Source of the DNA: Actinernus sp. WN-2022
Lineage: Eukaryota > Cnidaria > Anthozoa > Actiniaria > Actinernidae
Assembly (NCBI GenBank): GCA_030867875.1
Contig: JAOWCC010000044.1
Coordinates: 776,501 to 840,500 of the forward strand
Direction: 5' to 3'
DNA length: 64,000 nt
A program made the position numbers and the translations under genes. The notes under the pieces were generated by a model that saw only the letters and a list, made by a program, of their open reading frames with translations, made no database searches and was not told the origin of the DNA. Positions 1 through 8,501 of the stretch are shown here, piece after piece; the first letter of the stretch is position 1, and the number at the start of each line of letters is the position of its first letter.

Positions 1-348
1 TTCAGAAATCAATGTGGGTTCCGAATTTCGGAACCAACATTTTCAGATTATTCCTCCAAAATCGCCTTTTGTAGAGAGGTTAAAAATCAATGTGGGTTCC
101 GCTAATATTGTTAACATTTTCTTAATTCTAAAATAAAAGATGTTTGATATGGTGAAATGAGTGGAGTATGTTTTTCTTTCCGTTGATATTGAGAAATTAT
201 TCAACACCTTGTAAGCATTCCGCAGCAAACACATGAACTCCAATGTTTCAAAAACTGACGACCTAGAAAAGGATAAAAAACTTGAAATTTAGAGAAAAAA
301 ATTTAGTTGAGAAAAACTGATTTTAGTTGAGAATGCCTTACATAAGAA
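1..348. other. Left flank of Polinton 1, no gene
   Basis: No open frame resembling a known family is seen here. A 17-bp string (AATCAATGTGGGTTCCG) occurs twice, at about 7-23 and 85-101. Similarity to the Polinton 2 TFIIB gene begins abruptly at about 349, so the breakpoint that removed the left arm of Polinton 1 lies at this border. Confidence 0.5.
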
Positions 349-610
349 TGTCCAACAAATAGTCTATGAGATTGTTCATACGGCAATAGAAAACAATATA
401 GGTACCAGCTCTATACTTCGAACTAAAGTCGTTGGAGCAAGTTACGAGGTACTACGTCGTTCGGGATCTTGTATGTCTCTTATTAACGTTGTTAAACGGT
501 GTGGTATACATAAGGGTTCGATCATACGTTTTGTCAAGGAGTTGATTGCTTACCATTCCTACTTTGAGCCCATCTATAAAAAACACGGTCTAACTAGTGA
601 TAGGGTTTGA
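349..610 (+). pseudogene. TFIIB-like factor, C-terminal remnant
   Basis: The frame ending at TGA 608-610 matches the last 85 or so residues of the intact TFIIB-like protein at 33267-34268, covering the second cyclin-type repeat (VVGASYEVLRR and RFVKEL segments). The zinc ribbon and first cyclin repeat are absent, and upstream DNA is unrelated. It is a 5'-truncated relic. Its 3' end overlaps the 3' end of the converging membrane-protein gene, as in Polinton 2. Confidence 0.8.
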
Positions 611-1269
611 TTTCGTAAAGTGAAAATAAGAGCCACATTCGATTCTTGTCCCACTAGACTGCCAAGTTTTTCTCGCATTTCCTTTTGTACTTCTTGTTTG
701 AGTTCCATTCGAATCTGTTCCACGTTTTTTTCACCACCTAAAGTCTTACGACGAATTTCAGACCTCATAATCTCGTATTTATCTGCTTCAGCGAGGATTA
801 GACTGTATTCAGAGTCGGATATATTTTCATCACGCAAGGCTTTCGATACTAGATCACGAATCGTATTAATTTTAGCTTTTGCTAACATAGTGGTTTTCTC
901 ATGCTTAGATACTTTTATTCCTAATTTTTTAGCTCCAACGGTCGTAGATGCTGAAATTAACCCGCACAAGCCACCAATAACACCAAGTGGTAAACCAATC
1001 ACTATTCCAAAACCAGTTAAGGCTACTCCCAATCCAGATCCAGATAAAATCACAGATAGGCCTCCTGTTACCACCGCGATACCATGAACTATTCCTTGAG
1101 AACGCGCATATTTCTTACGTACACCTTCATAGTGTTTTTCTTGAATTTCGATATCCGAAAGCGTATCTCGGATTGTTTGTAGTCGAAAATTATTTCCAGT
1201 TCCACTAGCAAGCGATGGATAGATAGTTGGTGCTGATGGAAGAAGGGGTTGAATTGAATCGCCGTCCAT
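574..1269 (-). CDS. Polinton glycine-rich membrane protein
   Basis: This 231-aa protein has no recognised catalytic motif. A polar, proline-rich N-terminus of about 50 residues leads into a Gly/Val/Ile/Leu-rich hydrophobic stretch at about residues 58-110, which could form two membrane-spanning or membrane-inserting helices. A charged helical C-terminal half follows (DLVSKALRDENISDSEYSLI region). The Polinton 2 homologue (206 aa) is closely similar throughout but stops earlier; here the stop is lost and about 25 extra residues are read from DNA antisense to the TFIIB relic. The start ATG at 1269 matches the homologue. A virion membrane or membrane-lytic role is only an inference. Confidence 0.75.
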   Translation of the reverse strand: MDGDSIQPLLPSAPTIYPSLASGTGNNFRLQTIRDTLSDIEIQEKHYEGVRKKYARSQGIVHGIAVVTGGLSVILSGSGLGVALTGFGIVIGLPLGVIGGLCGLISASTTVGAKKLGIKVSKHEKTTMLAKAKINTIRDLVSKALRDENISDSEYSLILAEADKYEIMRSEIRRKTLGGEKNVEQIRMELKQEVQKEMREKLGSLVGQESNVALIFTLRNQTLSLVRPCFL

Positions 1270-1287
1270 CGTATGTATACATATGAT
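1270..1287 (-). promoter_or_regulatory. TATA-like leader of membrane-protein gene
   Basis: The short gap between two minus-strand genes contains a TATACATATG-type motif directly upstream of the ATG at 1269. The Polinton 2 counterpart (34878-34896) reads TTATATGTATAAC on the minus strand. The motif resembles the TATA-like core seen before other virion genes. Confidence 0.4.
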
Positions 1288-1956
1288 TCACTCAAGCTTC
1301 AACACGTATCGTATAGTTCGACCACGGAAGTCTACAATTTTTCCTTCATCATCGCGAATTGTCAGGCGGATATAGTTTCGTGATGTACCTAGAACTCGCA
1401 TGGATTGGGGATTCTTTATAGAGTATGTGTTTTTTGCAAGCCAAGCGCCTCGGGTCTCTATGCTAGCTAAGACGCTCGATCGATTTCCATCTATGAGTGA
1501 TAAGTCAGAATCCACCACATCACAATAGACATATATTGTGTAGTTATTAGCGATATTAATTATGTAATTACCAGGGTCTAGTAGCAACTCATTATCCTTT
1601 TCTTTTCCATCAAAGATACCTAATAGTCTATATAAACTTTTATTAACCTTGATTGGTTTCTTAACGTGTATTGTGTGATAATTAAATTCGGTATTGTCCT
1701 CGAAGCTCACGCGATTAGCAGAGATTGCGAGGTTAAAGGCATGTACGATTTTATCATGATTGTAGTACCCTACAGCAACGTCCTTTGGGAACATTATCCC
1801 ATCTTCGGTGTCCCACCTGAATGAGCCCTTCTCTGCTAGGTTATGCCAACTGTTCTCAAGCGTGATTTTGAGTAGAGAAATGTTGTTGATAATAATAGGG
1901 TTATCGAAGTAGACAGTATGGTCAGACGATGTGGTGGTGACATATAAGAGCACCAT
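1288..1956 (-). CDS. Putative beta-rich virion protein (minor capsid or fibre-like)
   Basis: This 222-aa protein has the layout of a protein family common in animal Polintons: an N-terminal strand pair (DHTVYFDNPI), a central stretch ending in a hydrophobic strand with IYVYCDVVDS (residues about 140-150), and a terminal strand pattern LTIRDDEGKIVDFRG...YVLKLE. The alternating polar/hydrophobic pattern suggests a beta-sandwich. A penton, minor capsid or fibre role is plausible but not shown. It lies head-to-head with the 528-aa gene across a 49-bp divergent promoter. The Polinton 2 homologue has the same start motif (MVLLY) but is much more diverged than the neighbouring ATPase, which would fit a surface-exposed protein. 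Confidence 0.7.
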   Translation of the reverse strand: MVLLYVTTTSSDHTVYFDNPIIINNISLLKITLENSWHNLAEKGSFRWDTEDGIMFPKDVAVGYYNHDKIVHAFNLAISANRVSFEDNTEFNYHTIHVKKPIKVNKSLYRLLGIFDGKEKDNELLLDPGNYIINIANNYTIYVYCDVVDSDLSLIDGNRSSVLASIETRGAWLAKNTYSIKNPQSMRVLGTSRNYIRLTIRDDEGKIVDFRGRTIRYVLKLE

Positions 1957-2005
1957 TATATATTAAAGGTATAAACTATGTATATGTATAGCTTCAATAG
2001 TTACG
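1957..2005. promoter_or_regulatory. Divergent promoter between virion genes
   Basis: These 49 bp separate two head-to-head starts (ATG at 1956 on minus, 2006 on plus) and hold AAGGTATAAACTATG and ATGTATAGCTTCAA. Polinton 2 conserves the same layout at 35557-35599 with GGTATAACTATATATACG. The repeated TATAACTATA-type core near start codons suggests a compact bidirectional promoter. Confidence 0.6.
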
Positions 2006-3592
2006 ATGCCTTTTGTTGTGCGAGACGAAGATGATGGTCTATCTGCAGAGGACATAACAGAGATTGCTAGGGGTGGACCAAGACTGTCGAAATCTGAGCA
2101 GACTGCTCTAATTGCCGATGAAAATAAGAGGATCTCAACACTGAATACCGATCTATTGGTGAAGTTTAAGAAACAATACCCATATGCGGATTTCCATCAG
2201 TTCTATGCATCCACGAGTATACATGATTCAGGTAAATATTCAACGAGTATTTGGTTTCGATATGGGAATCATAGTTATACGGTATATGGCGATGATATCT
2301 CCAAGCCACGTGCTGCCATTCAAAAACTCATCGATAATGCATTGCAGGGGATGGTTGGTGGTTTCCCATCTACGTTAACACTAGATAAAAGCGTGAAATA
2401 TCCCATCGCAGCAGTTCCTTTTCACGAAAAAGCACAAGATATAGATCTCACCAAGTTATGGATATACGTCACACCTACGAAGAAGTTCGAAGCAGGCGTT
2501 CCAAATATATTCAAGGAGATCGTTGTAAAGCATACGGCAGCGAATGAGTCTCGTAGATGGTTATCAGGTCCGGATTTCAAATACTGGCCTCAACAACTTA
2601 ATTTTGCAACGTGGTGTGCAACTTCTGGATGCGGAGTGTCGTTGTTTGACCCCACTTTCAAAACATATCCACCAGTTGTCCAAGGGTTCCTACGATTCCA
2701 CGTGTATTTCACGATACGAAGGATTCTACACGAACTTGGAGCTCCTCTACCTAGTAACCGTGCTTTCAAGCAACTCGACAATCTCTATAGCGAATCAGCT
2801 CTTGAGAAATTGTGCATCGAATTCGGTATATCTCGAACGCCAGACTTTTGGTGGGGTGGCTTAGGAGACGTCTACGTAAACTCTCATGGAAGAATGGTGA
2901 ACTATACAGAGAAGTACGCACATAATACTTCGTACTCTGCGAAGTGGCCTGATGGTGACTTCAAGTTTCCTGAGGAGAGTCGTACGGACTATCAGTTTCC
3001 TTTATCGTACATTAGCAATAATAACGGTAAACAATACAATTGGTTTATACCACCAATCGGTAGAGGTTTGACGAATGCTGGGTTAGGTAGATTGAATCGA
3101 TCTGTTGAGGCTTTGGGATACTGTATTCTAGGCGCTCAAAACGATCTTAACGAATCCATCGTAGATAGCTTCAACGTCAAAGAAAAGTTCAAGAGCTTAG
3201 TCGAAGTCGCTATTCTCGAAAACGATTTAGTGGTGAGCTACAAGAACTATCTTACCGCTATAATGACAACGCATAAGAGGCTCGATCTAGCGATAGCTAC
3301 AGGCGTACTATTATTGCCAAGCAATCTAGTGTACTATCTTGGTAAGAAAGATGGCTATAGGAATCCAACCCCGAAAGCCACGAAAGATATGACGCTAGGC
3401 ACTAACGACATCAATGCAGAAGTCAAAGGACGTCCGCCTCCCATGGAAGGACCTCCAGATAAGAAATTGGTGCCGCCTCTCGAGACGCACAAGAAACGAG
3501 TTCCTATACCAAAGTCTATCCCAAAACATGAGATTAATCTCGCAGTGACATCTATTGCCGCAGCTGGAATCGCATGGACGTTGTTTCGTTAA
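2006..3592 (+). CDS. Conserved Polinton protein, 528 aa, C-terminal membrane anchor
   Basis: This large conserved Polinton protein has an aromatic- and cysteine-rich core (WPQQLNFATWCATSGCGVS, about residues 190-210, then FLRFHVYFTIRRILHELG). A proline-rich linker follows (GRPPPMEGPPDKK, about 470-480), and a single hydrophobic segment ends the protein (INLAVTSIAAAGIAWTLF). I recognise the core as recurring in animal Polintons but cannot assign a biochemical role; a virion component is inferred from its place in the block. The first 45 or so residues differ completely from the Polinton 2 version, while the rest aligns closely. Its 3' end overlaps the converging gene by 4 bp. Confidence 0.8.
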   Translation: MPFVVRDEDDGLSAEDITEIARGGPRLSKSEQTALIADENKRISTLNTDLLVKFKKQYPYADFHQFYASTSIHDSGKYSTSIWFRYGNHSYTVYGDDISKPRAAIQKLIDNALQGMVGGFPSTLTLDKSVKYPIAAVPFHEKAQDIDLTKLWIYVTPTKKFEAGVPNIFKEIVVKHTAANESRRWLSGPDFKYWPQQLNFATWCATSGCGVSLFDPTFKTYPPVVQGFLRFHVYFTIRRILHELGAPLPSNRAFKQLDNLYSESALEKLCIEFGISRTPDFWWGGLGDVYVNSHGRMVNYTEKYAHNTSYSAKWPDGDFKFPEESRTDYQFPLSYISNNNGKQYNWFIPPIGRGLTNAGLGRLNRSVEALGYCILGAQNDLNESIVDSFNVKEKFKSLVEVAILENDLVVSYKNYLTAIMTTHKRLDLAIATGVLLLPSNLVYYLGKKDGYRNPTPKATKDMTLGTNDINAEVKGRPPPMEGPPDKKLVPPLETHKKRVPIPKSIPKHEINLAVTSIAAAGIAWTLFR

Positions 3593-4644
3593 CGTCGTTT
3601 GTATTGCTCCACTACGAAGACCACTGCTGCTACGATTAACAACCAAACGTTGTTCGCTAAGACTCCAACAACGTCGGCAGCCATACTGAATACGAAACTC
3701 GCAATTGGCCCAATCATCTTAGGTAGAATCTCCTCTAACTTCTTACCCATTGCTTTCAAGGTCTTGGCAGTTGTTTTAGCGACTGCTTTGGCAGCGTCTC
3801 CCAATCCTGGTACTATCGTGGAAACTGTCTTTGTCAGATTGGAAACTATTACGCCGATCACAGTACTTACCGCAGCTACCACGCTAATTATGCTGACTCC
3901 ATACTTCTTGAAGATGGTCCTTATACGATCCCTAAGTGGTATACGTTCTGTCATGGCTTCTTCTATTTGGTCTAGGACTGCTTGTTTCTCCTGATCGGTC
4001 TCTATTTTAATAGTAGCGTTTTCTTTCTGAGTTTCGGTAGACGTAGGGTCTTTGAGTATTTCCTCATTTAGTTCGATCCTCTCACTCAATTGGTCTTTAG
4101 CTACTACGACTTCTTCTAGTGCTTTTTCTAACGTAGGCCCTAAAACTCCTTTGAGACCTTTCCCAATCCTCGTATATAACTCACCCTTCTTGGTGAACAA
4201 AGGGATAGGTTTATTCGTACTTCCATACTCGCGGATAGCGACTCTACCATCAGACATGGTTGCCATCTCGAGAATGCCTCGAATTCCTACATCTGGATAT
4301 TGTTCCCAGACGATCTCGAACATCTCCTGTTTTGCCTTGTCTGATAATCCTTGTTTGAAGATCACACCTCTAGCACCGAATTTAGGATTTTCCAGGATTC
4401 TTTCGTCCGAGTCTTTCGGGTCGATGAGTTCATCGATGTAATCGCCCATAGAAAACGAGGTTTCCTGATTCTTTGGTTTAGCGCCTTCCTTCCCGTAGTC
4501 GCGTAGGGTTTTCATTGCGACCCTTTCTCCTGGCTTTTCTGAAAATGTCGCATTCCACTCCTCCGCATCGATAGCATCGTCATCATCGTAATCTTTTCCT
4601 CTTTCAGATCCACCAGGTATTTCCTCTACAGCATCACCTTCCAT
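3589..4644 (-). CDS. Polinton multi-pass membrane protein, 351 aa
   Basis: The N-terminal region is acidic (a DYDDDDAIDAEEW run), the middle is charged and probably helical (LSERIELNEEILKDP...), and three hydrophobic segments follow at about 247-270, 308-332 and 333-348, ending in a basic tail (EQYKRR). This layout recurs in animal Polintons and fits a virion membrane or tail-anchored scaffold protein; the exact role is unknown. I chose the ATG at 4644 because the first conserved residues begin there and DNA upstream is promoter-like; in-frame ATGs at 4653 and 4680 are alternatives. It is divergent to the capsid gene and overlaps the 528-aa gene at its 3' end. Confidence 0.75.
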   Translation of the reverse strand: MEGDAVEEIPGGSERGKDYDDDDAIDAEEWNATFSEKPGERVAMKTLRDYGKEGAKPKNQETSFSMGDYIDELIDPKDSDERILENPKFGARGVIFKQGLSDKAKQEMFEIVWEQYPDVGIRGILEMATMSDGRVAIREYGSTNKPIPLFTKKGELYTRIGKGLKGVLGPTLEKALEEVVVAKDQLSERIELNEEILKDPTSTETQKENATIKIETDQEKQAVLDQIEEAMTERIPLRDRIRTIFKKYGVSIISVVAAVSTVIGVIVSNLTKTVSTIVPGLGDAAKAVAKTTAKTLKAMGKKLEEILPKMIGPIASFVFSMAADVVGVLANNVWLLIVAAVVFVVEQYKRR

Positions 4645-4678
4645 GTTAAACATAACTATATGTCTAGATATATTCAAC
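4645..4678. promoter_or_regulatory. Divergent promoter of membrane protein and capsid genes
   Basis: These 34 bp between opposed starts contain ATAACTATATGTCTAGATAT and TATTCAAC. In Polinton 2 the same spot (38464-38497) holds a perfect 20-bp palindrome, ATAACTATATATATAGTTAT, so this is a diverged copy of a symmetrical promoter serving both genes. Confidence 0.65.
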
Positions 4679-5917
4679 ATGATATCGTCAAAGTTGATTC
4701 CTAAGAAGGCGCAAAGAGAGCCTCATGCACTCAAAGCTCAACGAACCTTGTATAGGAAAACTGTCACTCCATCATCTGCCAATCCAGGTGAGACTCTATA
4801 CGTAGATGTTCCAACGCTAGGAGAAGGCATAGTACTAGTACCTGGTAGCTTAGCGCTATTGGGCGACCTCGTATTATCTGGTGGACATGTGAATAACAGA
4901 GTCGTTTCGAACGTTGGACGATGTTTGGTCATACATAGAGTCTGTAAGATGGGAGCTGAAATAGTAGAAGACCTCGCCAGGTCAGACCTCCTACAAACGT
5001 ATTCCGATGTATACCTATCTACGAAGGAGAGAGAATTGAGAGTGCAACAAGGTATCCAATCAGAGAACACGAATAAGCTACGATCGAAAGCGGGCGATGC
5101 AGGTACTTCGGATGCTGGAGAAAACGCGCTCCTAGCTGCGTATGGTTCTAAATATAGGATTCCGTTAGATGTCGACATTATGACGCAACAGGGAGTTCTA
5201 TATACACATGCTCTAGAAGATACTATTTCGTTTGAGTTGACTCTAGCGCATGCCATTGATGTCGTAGTTGGATCGGATGCTACGAAAATAGGTACGTACA
5301 AACTTACCAACATCCAACTAGAATACGAAGCAATCAAGGATGAAACGCTGGCTAGTAGTGTACTTCACAAATACGAAATAGGTGGTACTGCATTCCTATA
5401 CGACCACGCCATTCGCTTCAAGACAGTAAAGATCGCTAAAGCTTCCGATGCTTTGATATCTCAGAACGTCAACGTTCCACGACGATCATTCGCTGGACTA
5501 CTTCTACTATTTGTAAATCCACACACTGCTGGTACGCGAGATAGCGAAGCGTTTTCGAATCCCGATATTTTGAAGGTAGAAGTAGATGTCAACGGAATTC
5601 CCAACAGATTCTTTCCAAGCGGTATGCTCCCCCCAGATTTCTGGGAGGCTGCGAAAGGGTGGTTTGGTACATCCGATACTTCCATGACTCCAAAGAAGTT
5701 TTACGAAAGTAGATTCGCTATCCTAGTCGATTGTCGCACAGCAAAAGATTCCACCGTTCATGGTGATGGCTTGGCACAAACTGGCGGTGGAAAAGATATC
5801 GACATTCGCATACATAGAACTGCAGGAGGAAGTGGAAACGTAAACATGCACGTCTACGTTCTCGCAGATGCTCAGCTCATGATATTGAACAGATCTCTGT
5901 ATAGTATAACGTACTGA
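4679..5917 (+). CDS. Major capsid protein (Polinton hexon-like)
   Basis: This 412-aa protein is expected to form the double-jelly-roll hexon of the icosahedral shell. It starts MISSKL, then has an EPHALKAQRTLYRKT segment typical of this Polinton capsid family. Recurring blocks follow: VLVPGSLALLGDLVLSGGH (about 50-70), KYRIPLDVD (about 160), NIQLEYEAI (about 215) and RRSFAGLLLLFVNPH (about 265-280). The end is RSLYSITY. The ATG at 4679 is preferred to the upstream ATG at 4643 because the latter lies inside the divergent gene and promoter. The stop overlaps the ATPase start (TGATGG), suggesting coupled expression. It is intact here, unlike the Polinton 2 copy. Confidence 0.85.
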   Translation: MISSKLIPKKAQREPHALKAQRTLYRKTVTPSSANPGETLYVDVPTLGEGIVLVPGSLALLGDLVLSGGHVNNRVVSNVGRCLVIHRVCKMGAEIVEDLARSDLLQTYSDVYLSTKERELRVQQGIQSENTNKLRSKAGDAGTSDAGENALLAAYGSKYRIPLDVDIMTQQGVLYTHALEDTISFELTLAHAIDVVVGSDATKIGTYKLTNIQLEYEAIKDETLASSVLHKYEIGGTAFLYDHAIRFKTVKIAKASDALISQNVNVPRRSFAGLLLLFVNPHTAGTRDSEAFSNPDILKVEVDVNGIPNRFFPSGMLPPDFWEAAKGWFGTSDTSMTPKKFYESRFAILVDCRTAKDSTVHGDGLAQTGGGKDIDIRIHRTAGGSGNVNMHVYVLADAQLMILNRSLYSITY

Positions 5918-6540
5918 TGGATTCCTTGGTAGAACACATCCCATTCAACTCACTCATAGTAGGTCCAACGAATTGTGGAAAGACTGCATTTCTCATAGAA
6001 CAACTTCGTGGACCATTTCGTGGTAAGTTCGATTACATAGTACTGATTTGTCCTACGTATGCCCACAACAAGACCTATCGCGGATTCGCAAATCGAGATC
6101 CTCGTTTCTTCGTCATATCACCACCGCAGGATGCCATCGATGCTACGTTAAGTATTTGCGCGACCTTTTGGTCGGGTACCAATACTCTATTGATTCTCGA
6201 TGATTGCGCCGCATCGAAGGACGTCAAGAAACGAACTGACAAACTAGTAGATTTAGCATTCTCTGCTCGACATATAGGACTATCTATTTGGGTACTATCC
6301 CAACAATTAACGAGTATATGTAAACCTTTTCGTGAGAACGTAGCTATCGTAGTAGCGTTTCATACGGCATCGGTTATAGATGGAAAGAGGATATTTGATG
6401 ATTACGGAGGCTCACAAGAATGTAATAAATTACGAATGATACTTCGATCTCATAAGTTTGCTCGCATATGTTTCTGTTTGCGACATCCTTTTGCAGTAGT
6501 GTTAGAGATACCCGCACCTATAACATATTATCATGGATGA
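5917..6540 (+). CDS. A32-type genome-packaging ATPase
   Basis: This 207-aa P-loop ATPase of the FtsK/HerA-A32 group is predicted to drive DNA into capsids. Walker A is GPTNCGKT (residues 16-23) and Walker B is LLILDDC (91-97). A downstream WVLSQQLTSI segment fits the glutamine-bearing motif of the group. The short length is normal for Polinton packaging ATPases. It directly follows the capsid gene with a 1-bp overlap, and its end overlaps the next start by 8 bp. It is nearly identical along its length to the Polinton 2 copy. Confidence 0.92.
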   Translation: MDSLVEHIPFNSLIVGPTNCGKTAFLIEQLRGPFRGKFDYIVLICPTYAHNKTYRGFANRDPRFFVISPPQDAIDATLSICATFWSGTNTLLILDDCAASKDVKKRTDKLVDLAFSARHIGLSIWVLSQQLTSICKPFRENVAIVVAFHTASVIDGKRIFDDYGGSQECNKLRMILRSHKFARICFCLRHPFAVVLEIPAPITYYHG

Positions 6541-7099
6541 ATACGTCAAAGAACTGGAAGGTGAGGATTTAACAGGTCCACCACCCAAATTGGACTTTTC
6601 AACCGAATTGGAGGATATAGAAGAATATCGGGAAGTACTTAAGACCTTAGCTGTATTGGGTAAAACGAAAGAATGTCTAGGACAGAATTTCTCCCTAACA
6701 GATATAACTAAACTATCTGAGAAGGACGTAAAACGTTTATATAGTAGATACCAGGCTGTAGTAGCAAATCAAATAACAGTACACTTAGTAGATGGTGTAC
6801 TACGTCAAGTTACTCGCGCAGTCTCATACGTAGCTACACTAGACAACCAACAAGCGCTGTTTAAGGATCTACAAGAAAACCAATTAGCCCGCCATCAGAT
6901 ATCTATGGCGGCTGGTCGATTAGCACTTAAACACGGCCGATTTGTAGCTCTAGCTAGTGTCTTGTTCAATGTAGCTGATCACATAGTCATTCCTGGTACA
7001 CCTATTAGACATTCGCAAGTAACTACTATATCGAATCAAGATGGAGGAACAGACGGATCAGATAACTGCGGAGACTCAAAAGAGAGAGATTACATGTGA
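6533..7099 (+). CDS. Conserved Polinton small protein, 188 aa
   Basis: An acidic N-terminus is followed by a KxxYxRYQAVVANQ helix (about residues 70-80) and a moderately hydrophobic helical second half (AAGRLALKHGRFVALASVLF). The same architecture recurs in animal Polintons; function is unknown and a virion-internal or membrane-associated role is a guess. The last ~58 bp overlap, in another frame, the start of the next ORF through the string that begins AAGATGGAGGAACAGACGG. Part of this gene (from the VDGVLRQ region onward) is duplicated in the next ORF. Confidence 0.65.
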   Translation: MDEYVKELEGEDLTGPPPKLDFSTELEDIEEYREVLKTLAVLGKTKECLGQNFSLTDITKLSEKDVKRLYSRYQAVVANQITVHLVDGVLRQVTRAVSYVATLDNQQALFKDLQENQLARHQISMAAGRLALKHGRFVALASVLFNVADHIVIPGTPIRHSQVTTISNQDGGTDGSDNCGDSKERDYM

Positions 7100-7535
7100 A
7101 AGTGAATTACCTAAAAAAAAAAAAATCAACGTAGATGAAAGTTGGCCTACGAACGTATCTACTATAGCAGCTATTGGTATGGGCGTTGTATTGTCTGGCG
7201 CATGCTATCAAATAACAGGATGCTTAGTAAATGGTGCACTACGTCTAGCTAATCGCGCAGTTGCATACGTAGTTCCACTAGATGACCAACAAGCACTGGT
7301 TAAGGATCTACTAGGAGACCGACTAGTCCGCAATGAGATATATACTGCGGCTGGTCTATTAACACTTAAAGCAGTTCGATTAGTGGCTCTAGCTAGTGCT
7401 TCGTTCCATGTAGCTAATCACATAGTCGTTCCTAGTACTCCTATTGAACCTTCGCAAGTAACTACTATATCAAATCAAGATGGAGGAACAGACGGATCAG
7501 ATAACTGCGAATCCTCCGACGACTGTACCAACTAA
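7041..7535 (+). CDS. Chimeric duplicate of the 188-aa protein
   Basis: This 164-aa ORF is a mosaic. Its first ten residues (MEEQTDQITA) equal the start of the next gene, while its C-terminal two thirds repeat the second half of the 188-aa protein (VNGALRLANRAVAYVVPLDD..., ending in an SNQDGGTDGSDN tail). It therefore arose by tandem duplication of about 438 bp with breakpoints in the overlap between two genes. A basic run KKKKI lies near residue 27-31. It may be functional or a by-product of the duplication. Confidence 0.55.
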   Translation: MEEQTDQITAETQKREITCESELPKKKKINVDESWPTNVSTIAAIGMGVVLSGACYQITGCLVNGALRLANRAVAYVVPLDDQQALVKDLLGDRLVRNEIYTAAGLLTLKAVRLVALASASFHVANHIVVPSTPIEPSQVTTISNQDGGTDGSDNCESSDDCTN

Positions 7536-7824
7536 GAAAGGAAAAGATCCAAAGCGTGTTGCAGCAGGAAAATTAGCTTGGGAGAAGGTCACTGCCCGTG
7601 CAAAAGAAGCTCAAAGGATGGAGATAGAACGTGAAAGTGAACCGTCCAAAGAAACTGATGTAGAGAAAGGTCGGTTCGAAAGCCTGGCTATCCTCACAGT
7701 CATCGGTACAGGCGCTACGTTGGTTGGCACGTACTATGCATACAAAAAGTATGTAGATGGTGCCGCCATTAGCACGACACGACCTGCAGCTCCGACAAAG
7801 CCAATGGTACAAGACATGGAGTAA
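7480..7824 (+). CDS. Conserved Polinton small protein, 114 aa, one membrane segment
   Basis: The N-terminus is polar and basic (TTVPTKKGKDPKRVAAGKLAWEK), followed by a charged helix, one hydrophobic segment (LAILTVIGTGATLVGTYYAY, about residues 69-88) and a short tail. A KDPKRVAAGK-type block is a recurring mark of a small Polinton protein. It overlaps the previous ORF by 56 bp in a different frame. The Polinton 2 copy is broken by a 2-bp deletion inside the hydrophobic segment, so this is the intact version. Confidence 0.65.
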   Translation: MEEQTDQITANPPTTVPTKKGKDPKRVAAGKLAWEKVTARAKEAQRMEIERESEPSKETDVEKGRFESLAILTVIGTGATLVGTYYAYKKYVDGAAISTTRPAAPTKPMVQDME

Positions 7825-7862
7825 CACTTAAAGACTAGAGACTATACTATACATATGTTAAG
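7825..7862 (+). promoter_or_regulatory. TATA-like leader before two small genes
   Basis: This 38-bp gap contains GAGACTATACTATACATATG just before the ATG at 7863. Polinton 2 keeps a similar string (about 41507-41535), which suggests a conserved promoter of the TATA-core class for the following two overlapping genes. Confidence 0.4.
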
Positions 7863-8072
7863 ATGGATAAAGAATTGATGAAGACGGCAACCGATGCATC
7901 TATAATTGTAGGACTCGCTGCTGGTATTGGGTGGATCGTAAAAAAGACTACCAAGGAATCTATGCTTAGCGATCCTTCTTCTTCCCTAGTAAATTACGCA
8001 AAGTGGACTGCCGTGATAGTTGGTAGCTTGTACGCGAAACAATATCTTGAGAAACAAAAGATCATACCATAA
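7863..8072 (+). CDS. Small membrane protein, 69 aa
   Basis: Two hydrophobic segments (SIIVGLAAGIGWIV, about 13-26, and WTAVIVGSLYAKQYL, about 48-62) suggest a small hairpin membrane protein. It is almost unchanged in Polinton 2 (41536-41745), showing selection on the protein. The stop codon overlaps the next start (TAATGG). Function is unknown. Confidence 0.6.
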   Translation: MDKELMKTATDASIIVGLAAGIGWIVKKTTKESMLSDPSSSLVNYAKWTAVIVGSLYAKQYLEKQKIIP

Positions 8073-8494
8073 TGGCAGCAATTGCTATGGCAGTTTTTGG
8101 CGCCGTTTTGAATGCGACGGCATTTACTGGTGGTGGTATACTAGCTAGAATGATTGGAAAGGGTGATATAGATACAGAACGAGAGAGACACGATAGAGCC
8201 ATTGAAAAACAAGAATCTGAAATGGCAGCGTATAGAATCGAACGTCAAAGACTATACGACTTTGCACAAAATCAGGAAGGTCTTGAACGCGATGCATACG
8301 ACGTTCAAAGAGATACCAACGAAGCCTTCGTACGATCCGATAAGTTACGTAAGGCGCTTAAACGGCTCAAAGGAATGAAAGAACCCCGCTTATCTGACTA
8401 CTACCGACCCTCGAACAATCAGAAGACTGGTGAGTTGCTCTACGTCGGTGGTGGAATGCTAGGCGCTGGATACGCTATTAGTAGATGGCTATAG
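8072..8494 (+). CDS. Conserved Polinton coiled-coil protein, 140 aa
   Basis: A hydrophobic N-terminus (AVFGAVLNATAFTGGGILARMI, shown in part by residues 7-27) is followed by a highly charged predicted coiled coil (about 30-105), a KEPRLSDYYRPS motif (about 107-118) and a C-terminal hydrophobic glycine-rich segment. This pattern is typical of a small protein found beside integrase in many animal Polintons. A virion assembly or membrane role is possible but unproven. It is nearly identical to the Polinton 2 copy and ends right before the minisatellite. Confidence 0.65.
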   Translation: MAAIAMAVFGAVLNATAFTGGGILARMIGKGDIDTERERHDRAIEKQESEMAAYRIERQRLYDFAQNQEGLERDAYDVQRDTNEAFVRSDKLRKALKRLKGMKEPRLSDYYRPSNNQKTGELLYVGGGMLGAGYAISRWL

Positions 8495-8501
8495 CCATTG
8501 C

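Noticed and set aside
620..1087. Plus-strand 155-aa frame opposite the glycine-rich membrane protein
   Set aside because: It is the complement of a gene conserved in both elements on the minus strand and has no motif of its own.
3599..3994. Plus-strand frame opposite the multi-pass membrane protein, also seen in copy 2 at 37382
   Set aside because: Its conservation is explained by the minus-strand protein; the hydrophobic pattern is a mirror of the real membrane segments.
7041..7535. Programmed frameshifting between overlapping small genes
   Set aside because: Each frame has its own ATG in the overlap and the arrangement is explained by duplication; no slippery site was needed or clearly seen.
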